Shown here: positions 52,314 through 60,128 of the stretch, piece after piece | Layout of the letters: each line of letters starts with the position of its first letter | Numbering within the stretch: position 1 is the first letter of the stretch | Origin: Phycisphaerales bacterium | GTDB lineage: Bacteria; Planctomycetota; Phycisphaerae; Phycisphaerales; UBA1924 | Direction: 5' to 3' | Assembly (NCBI GenBank): GCA_029260495.1 | Contig: JAJDDD010000020.1 | Coordinates: forward strand, 124,001-188,000 | DNA length: 64,000 bases | Made by a program: the position numbers and the translations under genes | Notes under the pieces: model-generated | Seen by the model: the letters and a program-made list of their open reading frames with translations, nothing else | Told to the model about the DNA's origin: nothing | The model's database searches: none

Positions 52314-53264
52314 TCAGTCGGTGTTGGCTTCCTGGATCTCGGTGGTGGGCTTTTTGCGCTTTTTTCCGAAGAAGAGGCCGTCGAGAGAGAGGATGCCTGG
52401 GCCTGAGATGAACGCGGCGAGGCCCATGGTGAGCAGGGCGAGCTGCCAAAGAAGACTGCTCCAGGCATTGAAGGAAGCGCCAGCTTCCGCGCCGGTGTAG
52501 GCAAGGTTGGGGAGGAAGCCGAGGAATGAGCCGGCGCTCACGCCTGCTGCGGGGAAAACGATGGGGCCGATGGCGGTGAGCCAGATGGCGCCAGCCATGA
52601 CGCCGACGAGGGCGAGGCCGGAGAGGCGGGTGAGCAGGCCGATGAGGAGGAGGACGCCGGCGAGGAACTCTGTGTAGCCGACGGCTTGACCGAGGAGGGA
52701 AGGCCAGGGATTTTTACTGAACATGTCGGGGAGGAGAGAGGCGGCGCCGTCTTCGCGATGGGTGGCGTGATAGACGAGCAGTGCGACCTGGCGATGGCCT
52801 CGTGCGGTGATGGGTCCGCTGAAGTCGGCGGCGGTGTAGTGATGAGCCATGGGTGGTGCGGCGGCTGGCGCGTTGGCGTCGGGGTTTGGTTTGTTGGGGG
52901 ATGTGTCGTCGGGAGATGATGCCTCGGGCTCTGCGGGTTTATCTGCGAGGCTGTTTTGGGCGAGCATGAAGATGGCGCCGGCGGCCATGTCTTCCAAGTC
53001 ATCCAAGTCTGCATTGACGTTGGAATCGACGACGCGGGGTGGATCGTCGGCGGCGGGGGCTGCTTCTTCGGGGCGGTTGGAGCCCATGATGGCTTGGTTC
53101 TGGACGTGCTCGACTCCCAGGTTGGCGAGGGTCGCCGCCTGGGCGGGCGTGTATTCAGGGGAAGTGAATATCTTTCCGTACCCGGCCCAGAGGAATGTGG
53201 CAGCGAGCACGAGCCTGATGATGCAAGGCGTGCAGCAGAGGCAGAGTTTGTCACGGAACCGCAT
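52314..53264 (-). CDS. DoxX-family membrane protein with large inserted loop
   Basis: 316 residues from ATG 53264. The N-terminus is cysteine-rich (C-L-C-C-T-P-C), followed by a helix with F-L-W-A-G-Y-G-K-I-F, the DoxX signature. An insert of about 120 Pro/Ala/Asp-rich residues separates it from three more helices (L-A-G-V-L-L-L-I-G-L-L-T-R-L is typical). DoxX proteins are membrane parts of various oxidoreductase-type complexes. It ends 32 bases before the vWA start on the same strand and may be the first gene of the ExbBD operon. Confidence 0.8.
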   Translation of the reverse strand: MRFRDKLCLCCTPCIIRLVLAATFLWAGYGKIFTSPEYTPAQAATLANLGVEHVQNQAIMGSNRPEEAAPAADDPPRVVDSNVNADLDDLEDMAAGAIFMLAQNSLADKPAEPEASSPDDTSPNKPNPDANAPAAAPPMAHHYTAADFSGPITARGHRQVALLVYHATHREDGAASLLPDMFSKNPWPSLLGQAVGYTEFLAGVLLLIGLLTRLSGLALVGVMAGAIWLTAIGPIVFPAAGVSAGSFLGFLPNLAYTGAEAGASFNAWSSLLWQLALLTMGLAAFISGPGILSLDGLFFGKKRKKPTTEIQEANTD

Positions 53265-53450
53265 AGCGCGTCCTCTCACAAGACAAGATGGGATCAGGGC
53301 GCCTTGGGGCGCCGTCCCTTTCAATCATTCCGATGCGCAGTCAACGTGTTGCACCTCGACGAATCGCCGGGCTTGACCATTTGGGCGATTGATGTAGAAA
53401 ACATCGACCATCGGGGGGCCTGGCATGGATATCGTATGGGAGAACAATGC

Positions 53451-53534
53451 GCGGGCGTGGCGGAATTGGCAGACGCGCGGGATTTAGGTTCCCGTGTCCA
53501 TTTGGACGTGGAGGTTCGAGCCCTCTCGCCCGCA
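53451..53534 (+). tRNA. tRNA-Leu, anticodon UAG
   Basis: The cloverleaf closes: acceptor GCGGGCG (53451-53457) pairs with CGCCCGC (53527-53533) and discriminator A at 53534. The anticodon stem CGGGA / TCCCG encloses loop TTTAGGT with anticodon TAG at 53485-53487. The long variable arm (GTCCATTTGGAC) is a type II feature of leucine tRNA. T-arm contains GTTCGAGCC. CCA is not encoded. Confidence 0.95.
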
Positions 53535-53691
53535 TTTTCGGACGTAGCTGTGAGTTTGCAGGTATGCAGGTTCCGGGCTGTGCTTGCGGTCTTTTTAGGA
53601 CGTGTTCATCTTTGTACGCCGCTGGAGCGGGGTTGTCCGAAGCACGGCTGGTCGGGATGAAAAAAACGCCCATTTCAGGAGTTGATCGCTT

Positions 53692-54018
53692 GTGAACGTT
53701 TCCGGCCCGAACATGCCGCTGAGTATTGCCAGGGCCTACGGGCTGGCGCCGGCGGATCGGGTGCGAGTTGCGGCGCCGACTGTGGAGGCGCGGGCGGGCA
53801 GGAAGATTGATTCGGCAGAGCTATCCGGCGCGGCGGCGGCGGGGATTGCGCAGGCTGCGGGGAAGCTGGTGGCAGCGAAGGTGCCCGGTGGGATTGACTT
53901 CAGTGCTGCGGAGCCGGCGCCACGCGCGCCAACACTGGCGCTGTACAGCCACCCGGCGGATCGGAATGTGGCAGCGACGAAGGTGGCGCTGGGGCGGTCG
54001 CTTGATGTGACGGGGTAA
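53692..54018 (+). CDS. small protein of unknown function
   Basis: 108 residues from GTG 53692 with CAGGAG eight bases upstream. Ala-rich, with no signal peptide or membrane helix. The C-terminal stretch L-A-L-Y-S-H-P-A-D-R-N-V-A-A-T-K looks structured. The short start-to-start gap after the tRNA and the good ribosome binding site support a real gene. No family recognised. Confidence 0.6.
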   Translation: MNVSGPNMPLSIARAYGLAPADRVRVAAPTVEARAGRKIDSAELSGAAAAGIAQAAGKLVAAKVPGGIDFSAAEPAPRAPTLALYSHPADRNVAATKVALGRSLDVTG

Positions 54019-54154
54019 GCGGGCGGAGCCGGGAAAACCACGGTTCTCGGTGTTATAAGCAGCTGCCGCTCCGAATACCAAGATTTTGCTATCAAAGCGA
54101 GTTTCCCTGCGAATACGATGTGGTCATCGCACATTTTTTTTCGGAGGATCTCCC

Positions 54155-55891
54155 ATGAAGAAGCATGCGTTGAGCTCCGCTGCTGTTCTTGTTGTTGTGG
54201 CTGGGTCGACGCAGGCACTCGGAGCGGGGCCGTTTGGCGCGGTGTTCGAGCTGTCGAGCCTGAACGGCGCCAACGGCTTTGTTATCAACGGCATCGACGC
54301 AGACGACCGCAGTGGTCGTTCTGTTTCCGCTGCCGGCGATGTGAACGGCGACGGTGTGGACGACCTCATCATCGGGACTCGCTTCGCTGATCCGAACGGC
54401 TTCTCCAGCGGCGAGAGCTATGTGGTCTTCGGCGGCGCGGGCGTCGGCGCGAAGGGCGCTGTCGAGTTCTCCAGCCTGAACGGAACCGACGGCTTTGTTC
54501 TCAATGGCATCGACGCCTACGACTACAGCGGCCGTTCTGTCTCCGCTGCTGGCGATATGAATGGGGACGGCTTCGACGACGTCATCATCGGGGCATTCCA
54601 CGCCGATCCGAACGGCTTCTACAGCGGTGAGAGCTATGTTGTCTTTGGCGGCGCGAGTGTGGGCGCAGGCGGCGCCATTGAACTTTCCAACCTGAACGGA
54701 ACGAACGGATTCGTCCTCTTCGGGGTCGGACCGAGCGACCGCAGCGGCGGTTCCGTCTCCTCGGCCGGCGACGTGAACGGCGATGGCATGGACGATGTCA
54801 TCATCGGAGCCCATGGCAAGAGCTATGTGGTCTTCGGTGGCGAAAGCGTTGGCGCGGATGGGTTCATTCTGCTCTCCAACCTCAACGGAACCAACGGTTA
54901 TGTCATCAACGGCATTGACGCGGGCGACGGTAGCGGCGGTTCCGTCTCCGCCGCCGACGACGTGAACGGTGACGGCGTCGACGACGTCATCATCGGGGCC
55001 CACTTCGCTGATCCGAATGGCTTCTCCAGCGGCGAGAGCTATGTGGTCTTCGGCGGCGCGGGTGTGGGCGCGAGCGGCGCCTTCGAACTCTCCAGCTTGA
55101 ACGGAACCAACGGCTACGTCATCAACGGCGTCGACGAGGGCGATTTCAGTGGCGTTTCCGTCTCTCTGGCGGGAGACGTGAACGGTGACGGCGACGGCGA
55201 TCTCATCATCGGGGCCTCCGCCGCCGATCCGTGCGATGTCTTGAATAGCGGCGCGAGCTATGTGATCTTCGGCGGGGCCAATGTTGGCGCGAGCGGGACC
55301 GTTGCTCTCTCCTTCCTGACCGGATTCAACGGCTACGTCCTCAAGGGCGTCGATGCCTTCGACCGCAGTGGCAATTCCGTCTCCGCCGCTGGTGATGTCA
55401 ACGGTGACGGCATTGACGATGTCATCGTCGGCGCCTATCTCGCCGATCCGAACGGCGGCGCTTCAGGGGAGACGTATGTGGTTTTCGGCAGAACGAGTGT
55501 GGTCTATGGCGGCGCCATCGAACTTTCTTCCCTGGACGGAACCAACGGCTTCGTCCTCAACGGCGTCGACGCGGGCGACGAAAGTGGTTTTTCCGTTTCC
55601 GAAGCTGGGGACATCAACGGCGATGGAATTGACGACCTCATCATCGGGGCCCTCTACGCAGCCCCGAACAGCATGAACTCAGCAGGCGAGAGTTATGTGG
55701 TGTTCGGCAGGAGGTTCAATCCTGCAGACTTGAATTGCGACGGCGTTGTGAACGCCTTTGACCTCGCGACATTGCTGGGGAGTTGGGGTCCGTGCCCGCC
55801 GGCGCCGAACGCGTGCGCTGCTGATCTTAATGGCGACGGCGTCGTGAACGCATTTGACCTGGCGCTACTGTTTGGTTCGTGGGGCTCTTGA
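54155..55891 (+). CDS. secreted FG-GAP repeat protein with C-terminal dockerin-like domain
   Basis: 578 residues from ATG 54155, with CGGAGGATCT upstream; the frame opens earlier at 54086 without support. A signal peptide ends near A-L-G-A-G. Seven tandem units of about 73 residues follow, each with G-R-S-V-S-A-A-G-D-V-N-G-D-G-V-D-D and then E-S-Y-V-V-F-G-G, the FG-GAP/integrin-alpha propeller pattern with Ca-binding D-x-N-x-D-G loops. Unit three lacks about ten residues. The C-terminus has two dockerin-like loops, A-D-L-N-C-D-G-V-V-N and A-D-L-N-G-D-G-V-V-N. Probably an exported or surface protein. Confidence 0.85.
   Translation: MKKHALSSAAVLVVVAGSTQALGAGPFGAVFELSSLNGANGFVINGIDADDRSGRSVSAAGDVNGDGVDDLIIGTRFADPNGFSSGESYVVFGGAGVGAKGAVEFSSLNGTDGFVLNGIDAYDYSGRSVSAAGDMNGDGFDDVIIGAFHADPNGFYSGESYVVFGGASVGAGGAIELSNLNGTNGFVLFGVGPSDRSGGSVSSAGDVNGDGMDDVIIGAHGKSYVVFGGESVGADGFILLSNLNGTNGYVINGIDAGDGSGGSVSAADDVNGDGVDDVIIGAHFADPNGFSSGESYVVFGGAGVGASGAFELSSLNGTNGYVINGVDEGDFSGVSVSLAGDVNGDGDGDLIIGASAADPCDVLNSGASYVIFGGANVGASGTVALSFLTGFNGYVLKGVDAFDRSGNSVSAAGDVNGDGIDDVIVGAYLADPNGGASGETYVVFGRTSVVYGGAIELSSLDGTNGFVLNGVDAGDESGFSVSEAGDINGDGIDDLIIGALYAAPNSMNSAGESYVVFGRRFNPADLNCDGVVNAFDLATLLGSWGPCPPAPNACAADLNGDGVVNAFDLALLFGSWGS
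54242..55718 (+). repeat. seven tandem coding repeats of about 219 bp
   Basis: These are the FG-GAP units of the gene above. The repeated core reads, in protein, S-L-N-G-T-N-G-F-V-x-N-G near the start of each unit and D-D-x-I-I-G-A in the middle. Unit 3 is about 30 bp shorter. High internal identity between units suggests recent duplication or gene conversion. Confidence 0.75.
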
Positions 55892-55944
55892 GCGAAGCGG
55901 GTCGGGTTGAGGCCTTCATTCAAAATAAAAAACAACCCTCGCGT

Positions 55945-55970
55945 GTGCGAAGGCTATTTTTAAGTGATGA
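55945..55970 (+). terminator. possible weak terminator after the FG-GAP gene
   Basis: CCCTCGC and GCGAAGG form a bulged stem around GTGT, followed by CTATTTTTAAG. Imperfect stem and interrupted T-run, so confidence is limited. Confidence 0.4.
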
Positions 55971-56057
55971 ACTCAGTGAATATTTTGTTTTTTTCCCGGG
56001 CTATTTTTATTGACGCTTCCCAAGCCGTAAGCGCTCAGGCGTCAACCAGAGAAAAAC

Positions 56058-56360
56058 TTAGAGGATGTCGGCGGCGAGGTTGTCCAGGGCGATGTTGAGT
56101 GTTTCGTCGCTGGGGTAGTCGCTGTCTGCGATTTGGGCGCGGACGCGATCGACCACATCCGTGCGCACGTCAGGCTGTTCGCGCAGCTGGGAGAGGAGCA
56201 GGGCGCGATCCGAAAGCTCCAGGCGGTCGGAGGGGCGTTTGGCGGCCGTCGCGGCGGGGTGGCCGTTGAGGGAGCCGTTGCGCTGGGCGGATTCGAGTGG
56301 GGCTGCCTGAAGGGCGCCGTTGGTATTGATGTTGATTGGGTTGAAGTCGTTCATGGTCAT
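56058..56360 (-). CDS. flgM: FlgM-like anti-sigma-28 factor
   Basis: 100 residues. A disordered Asn/Pro/Ala-rich start is followed by the FlgM family C-terminal region: D-R-L-E-L-S-D-R-A-L-L-L (about residue 45), P-D-V-R-T-D-V-V-D-R-V-R-A-Q-I and S-D-Y-P-S-D-E-T-L-N-I-A-L-D-N-L, the classic three-helix signature. FlgM holds the flagellar sigma factor inactive until the hook is built. Convergent with the preceding gene and divergent from a SPOR-like lipoprotein gene. Confidence 0.85.
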   Translation of the reverse strand: MTMNDFNPININTNGALQAAPLESAQRNGSLNGHPAATAAKRPSDRLELSDRALLLSQLREQPDVRTDVVDRVRAQIADSDYPSDETLNIALDNLAADIL

Positions 56361-56683
56361 TTCTCAAACAAGTAGGGGTTCAAAGGACACTGGGGACATG
56401 CGCTTCGACAGCTCGGGCGAGGCAGGCGGGCTTCTCCATCGTTGTGGAAAGAAGAAGCGCGCACGACCAGCGCGTGCTGGCGACAAATCGGTGCTCTCAT
56501 CCGTGGGTGCGTTGTGGGCTTGAGTCGCTCGCAAGTCATGGCGAGTGTGAGGGAACCTCCAAGTTGTTCCCTCCGAAAATGAGTATCGTCGGTCGGAGTT
56601 GATTTCCTTGAGCTTTCGATGTTCGGGGGGTGAAATTGCTCTTTCCTTCTTCAATGCTGCGAACTAGAACGATTGATAAACTC
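56361..56683. other. divergent intergenic region between flgM-like and SPOR-like genes
   Basis: No gene seen. The main structure is the inverted repeat at 56549-56573. A second weaker repeat, GATAAA ... TTTATC, spans the start codon at 56684 and could affect translation. No sigma-28 type promoter was recognised. Confidence 0.45.
56549..56573. repeat. 8-bp inverted repeat in the flgM/SPOR intergenic region
   Basis: GAGGGAAC (56549-56556) and GTTCCCTC (56566-56573) match exactly, with a nine-base spacer. No T-run follows, so it is more like an operator or an RNA hairpin than a terminator. Confidence 0.6.
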
Positions 56684-57595
56684 ATGCATAAAAGATATTT
56701 ATCGACTGAGCTCCGCTGCGCGGCCATTGCTGGGGTCGCTGCTATTTTGTTAGGGTTGCTGGGCGGATGCGCTGGTCCCTCGGATAAGGGAATTGATGGA
56801 TCGGTGCGGGCGGAGGGGGCGCAGGTCTTCGGCGCGGGGGAGTCGAGAGTGGCTGATCGTGTCGAACGCCCTGCAGGCGAGCGGCGGCAGGGGGCGCCCG
56901 AGGCGAGGGCCGGCGAGACGGGGACAGCTGGGCGATCATCGGGAGATCGCCAGTGGTCGATCGTGCTGGAGGTGTTTCGCGGGGCTGATGCTCTGAGCGA
57001 GGCGCGGGCGGAGCAGGCGAACGTTGTGGCGAAGAGCGGGTTTCAGAATGTGTTCGTTGAACAGCGACCCGGCGGGGCGGTGATCGCGATGGGGGCGTAC
57101 GAATCGCGGATTCATCCTGATGCTCAGCGGGATATTGCGAGTGTGCGCTCATTGACGGGCAGTGACGGGACGCTGTTGTTTCCGCAGGCGTTCATCGGGC
57201 CAAGGAAGTTTATTGCTCGGGGGGGCTCGAATCCGGAGCTTGATCTTGCCCGGGCGAAAGAGATTCATGGGAAAAACGCGTTGTATACGCTGCAGGTGGG
57301 TGTGTATGAGACGCCGGATCGCACTGAGGCGAGGCAGAAAGCTGAGGAAGCGGCCCAGATTTTGCGCACCGAGGGGGAGCTAGCGTTTTATTACCACGGC
57401 CCGACGCGGAGCATGGTGACGGTGGGCGTGTTTGGGTCGCTCGATCTGGATCTTTCGACGGGGCTGATGAGCCCGGAGCTTGAGGCGTTGCGGCGTCGGC
57501 ATCCGCACAATCTGTACAACGGAGCAGGGATTCGGCAGCGATCTGCCGGAGGGGGGGCAAGTTTGCAGCCCAGCGGGCTGGTGCAGATTCCGTAG
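56684..57595 (+). CDS. lipoprotein with two SPOR-like domains
   Basis: 303 residues from ATG 56684, giving a signal with lipobox L-L-G-G-C (Cys29); earlier starts at 56630 and 56654 would place the lipobox too far in. After a charged linker, two alpha/beta units are visible: Q-W-S-I-V-L-E-V-F with a following helix and V-F-V-E-Q-R, and A-L-Y-T-L-Q-V-G-V-Y with a helix R-Q-K-A-E-E-A-A-Q-I-L-R. Both are of SPOR type (peptidoglycan binding) by pattern only. The intergenic inverted repeat lies upstream. Confidence 0.7.
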   Translation: MHKRYLSTELRCAAIAGVAAILLGLLGGCAGPSDKGIDGSVRAEGAQVFGAGESRVADRVERPAGERRQGAPEARAGETGTAGRSSGDRQWSIVLEVFRGADALSEARAEQANVVAKSGFQNVFVEQRPGGAVIAMGAYESRIHPDAQRDIASVRSLTGSDGTLLFPQAFIGPRKFIARGGSNPELDLARAKEIHGKNALYTLQVGVYETPDRTEARQKAEEAAQILRTEGELAFYYHGPTRSMVTVGVFGSLDLDLSTGLMSPELEALRRRHPHNLYNGAGIRQRSAGGGASLQPSGLVQIP

Positions 57596-58123
57596 GGAAT
57601 CGGGACCGCGTGAGATGTCTGCGGGCATGTAAGTTGGGGTGAGGACGGGGACTACGGCTGGCGGCGGTGGGGCGTTTTGCGTTCTCCAGTTTCCGCAGGG
57701 CCCCCGTGTTGACTGATTGCAAGCGGAATTGCAGGATTTTCCAGAGGAAATCCTTGCAGAAGATTCGTCCGCCGGTATTATCTGAGGCAACGCACGTTGA
57801 CTTGCACAGGAGACGTTGCGGACTTGGTTTGAATAATTCTCGATTTGTCCATGCGTTTTTGGCTGCGCTTGCAGTCGTTTGTGATGGATAGATCGCTCTG
57901 CGGAATGAGCGTTGGGGAACGCCACCCGCTTGAGAGGAATGGTCGTCCTTGCGTTGCGGCTTGGGCGGCTTTGGAACTGGTGAGTTTGCGAAAGCGAGCC
58001 TTGCCGGTTTGGTCATTTTGGCGAGTAAGCGAGGGGCGTTGGAGTCTGGCGACAGACAGTAAGAGGGATGCCGCGCATACCCCAAGTCTCGAACTACGCA
58101 AGACGCCGACATGACCGCCAATC
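57596..58123 (+). ncRNA. candidate structured non-coding RNA ahead of a strong terminator
   Basis: A 530-base stretch without a convincing reading frame; short frames on both strands have poor composition. Several hairpins are visible: GTCTG-GCGA-CAGAC (58046-58059), TTGC-GAAA-GCGA (57986-57997), GCAACG with CGTTGC (57787-57820) and a bulged GCAGGATTTTCC/GGAAATCCTTGC hairpin (57731-57757). Two loops are GNRA tetraloops, common in folded RNAs. A possible promoter is TTGACT (57709-57714), 17 bases, CAGGAT (57732-57737). It lacks the conserved motifs of RNase P RNA, tmRNA and SRP RNA. Boundaries and class are unknown. Confidence 0.45.
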
Positions 58124-58161
58124 CCGCTCGTCGCCTGGAAACAGGCGCGAGCGGTTTTTTT
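58124..58161 (+). terminator. strong intrinsic terminator with no adjacent gene
   Basis: CCGCTCG and CGCCTG (with one bulged T) pair with CAGGCG and CGAGCGG around a GAAA loop, a 13-bp stem, followed by seven T (58155-58161). This is the strongest terminator in the window. The nearest coding gene on this strand ends at 57595, over 500 bases before. Confidence 0.9.
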
Positions 58162-58275
58162 GTTGCGCGGGTGCGGCGCCCAACTGTGATGATGTCTCGG
58201 TGAATGCATAGAATCGGTCGCGCCACTTTTTCGCCATGCTCAATGGCGCCAGTGAACGTTTGCAGGAATCATCCC

Positions 58276-58509
58276 ATGACTGACACATTCCACTGGCTGG
58301 ATGTTGATCGCATTGGCGAAGAGCTGGCTGACGTTCATCCTGAGCAATACCCTGATGCGATTTCATTCCCCGAGCTGCGCCGGCTTGTTGAAGCATTGCC
58401 TGGGTTTGAAGAACGGGCTGGGCATCCGGTGAATGAGCGCATCCTGGAAGCGATTCAGCAGCATTGGATCAACGAGCGCGATGATCTGGATGATGACGAC
58501 GACGAATGA
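58276..58509 (+). CDS. iscX: IscX-like Fe-S cluster assembly protein
   Basis: 77 residues from ATG 58276 (AGGAATC upstream). It matches E. coli IscX along its length: F-H-W-L-D-x-x-R-I-G-E-E-L, P-D-A-I-S-F-P-E-L and N-E-R-I-L-E-A-I-Q-Q-H-W-I-N-E. IscX binds IscS and modulates iron-sulfur cluster synthesis. Here no isc or suf gene is adjacent, and the C-terminus has an added acidic tail D-D-L-D-D-D-D-D-E. E. coli IscX is 66 residues. Confidence 0.85.
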   Translation: MTDTFHWLDVDRIGEELADVHPEQYPDAISFPELRRLVEALPGFEERAGHPVNERILEAIQQHWINERDDLDDDDDE

Positions 58510-58529
58510 TTCACCAGTTCAGCATGCAC

Positions 58530-60128
58530 TTATCTCTCGTAGAGCTCCAGGCGATGGTTGGCGGTTGTTTCGTTTGATATCAAACGGAATTGGTTCGCCA
58601 TCTCAGCGCGGATGGCGCCAAATCCTTGTTCTTCAGGCAGGTCGATTGTTGGCGTGATTTCCGTAAGCAGCCAGATGCGATCGGCATTCGCGACACGGTC
58701 AGGAAGCTGGCTGCGAGGAATCCATTCGCCGCCGAACCACGGCTCAAGTTGATTGCGATGGTCGTCGTAGGTCATGAAGAGCAGTTGATCGGGAAGCGGG
58801 GAATGGCGAGCGAGATACTGCAGGTTCATCAATGCTGAGGGCGGGGCGACGACGAGGGCGTCGTTGGTGTCGGCGCGCTGCGCGAGCGAGGCAGCGAGGG
58901 GCGCGAGATCATGGGACTGGCGCTGGCTTGGATAGCTCAGGCGAACTTCGAAGAGTTGTATGAACATGGTGACAGCGAGGACGGCGAAGAGCATGGGGGC
59001 TCGCTTGATGTTGGCGATCGCGACGCCGGCGCAAATGAAGAAGAAGACCGTCGCCCACGCGAGGACATTGACGGTGAAGATGGGTCGGTAGAGGCTGAAG
59101 AGATATGTCAGCAGCGGCTGGCCGGCGAGAAAGAGAAGGACGATGGCGAGCGACCAACGGCGCCGGCGCAGGGCCCATAGGCCGAAAGGCGCGAGCAGGT
59201 ACATGAAGGGTTTGCCCCAGATGGGGTAGGTGTAGACGCCGGTCATTTGTGAGTAGATCCAGTGAAGATCGGGTGGAGGCACCCACCAGCGATCATCAAG
59301 AATCTTTGAAGCCTGGTTCAAGACGATTGGCGCCCAGATGGCAAAGAGGAGCGAGCCGGGCGCGGTGGCGATCGCCCAGCGCCAGACGAAACTCCACGAG
59401 ATGCTCTTCGTGAAGAGCCAGAGAGTGACAATCCAGAGGCCGATCAAGGGGAGAATGAGGACGGATGTGTTGTGGGCGACGAGCATGACCGCGAGTGAGA
59501 AGCTGTAGGCGATCCAGAGCAGTGCGCGCCGGGTGCGGGAGTTTGATTCTGTTTGCGAAGTCAGATCACTGGAAGCGGCGCCAGGCTCGCGGAAGAGTGT
59601 GTGCGGGAGCAGCCAGCAGAGGGCTGTGACGGCGGAGGTTGCGGCGAGAATCTGCAACGAATAGACGCGGGCATTGCGAGCGAGCGCGATATGAACGGGC
59701 GCTGTCGCGAAGAGGAAGGCTGCGATCAACGCTGCCCGGCGGCCGGCAAGACGCCTGGCTAGAAAATAAACGATGGGTATTGTTGCGAGGCTGAGCACAA
59801 GCGGCAGGCTGCGCATCGCGGCGCGGGAGTCTCCAAAGATGAACCAGAGTCGCTGGAGCGCATAGTGCGTTGGGGGGTTTGTTTCGACGAGATAGTCGCG
59901 CGAGAAAAGGCGACTGAACGATTGGCTGGAAAAGCGATATGTCGCAAACTCATCAGGCGAGAGGGTTGCCCACCCCAAGCGCCACATGCGAAGCGCGGCG
60001 GCGAGAACCGTGATGGCGATCAACGCAAAAAATGCACTGAGTCTGTTTGTTTGAGGTGACTCTTTTGGCGCCTTGGCCTGAGCTCGCGCGGGCGGTTCCT
60101 GTGTTGGGCGCTTTGAACCAGTGCTCAT
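58530..60128 (-). CDS. GT-C fold membrane glycosyltransferase (GT39/ArnT-like)
   Basis: 532 residues with about 11-12 membrane helices. The first external loop has W-A-T-L-S-P-D-E-F-A (acidic D-E near residue 57), the metal/substrate site of GT-C enzymes, and P-P-T-H-Y-A-L typical of the PMT_2 pattern. Such enzymes move sugars from polyprenyl-phosphate donors to acceptors outside the cytoplasmic membrane. The donor-maker is probably the gene just upstream, because their coding regions overlap by four bases (ATGA). Confidence 0.85.
   Translation of the reverse strand: MSTGSKRPTQEPPARAQAKAPKESPQTNRLSAFFALIAITVLAAALRMWRLGWATLSPDEFATYRFSSQSFSRLFSRDYLVETNPPTHYALQRLWFIFGDSRAAMRSLPLVLSLATIPIVYFLARRLAGRRAALIAAFLFATAPVHIALARNARVYSLQILAATSAVTALCWLLPHTLFREPGAASSDLTSQTESNSRTRRALLWIAYSFSLAVMLVAHNTSVLILPLIGLWIVTLWLFTKSISWSFVWRWAIATAPGSLLFAIWAPIVLNQASKILDDRWWVPPPDLHWIYSQMTGVYTYPIWGKPFMYLLAPFGLWALRRRRWSLAIVLLFLAGQPLLTYLFSLYRPIFTVNVLAWATVFFFICAGVAIANIKRAPMLFAVLAVTMFIQLFEVRLSYPSQRQSHDLAPLAASLAQRADTNDALVVAPPSALMNLQYLARHSPLPDQLLFMTYDDHRNQLEPWFGGEWIPRSQLPDRVANADRIWLLTEITPTIDLPEEQGFGAIRAEMANQFRLISNETTANHRLELYER

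Noticed and set aside
47102-53264. Zorya-type anti-phage system
   Set aside because: Zorya has a MotA-like ZorA and an OmpA-like ZorB with helicase or nuclease partners; here are ExbB, two ExbD, vWA and TPR proteins and no helicase or nuclease.
53341-53695. Short open frames on both strands around the tRNA
   Set aside because: They translate the tRNA-Leu sequence and flanks; the cloverleaf explains the region.
54242-55718. CRISPR-like array
   Set aside because: Repeats are about 219 bp, coding and in frame; they are FG-GAP protein units.
57596-58161. RNase P RNA, tmRNA or SRP RNA
   Set aside because: I found none of their conserved stretches: no GAGGAAAGTCC with a matching 3-prime partner, no T-arm-like GGTTCGATTCC or tag frame, no GGAAGGAAGCAGCC-type loop.
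57778-58209. 143-codon minus-strand open frame
   Set aside because: Basic, low-complexity product that runs through a strong terminator in the opposite sense; no start signals.
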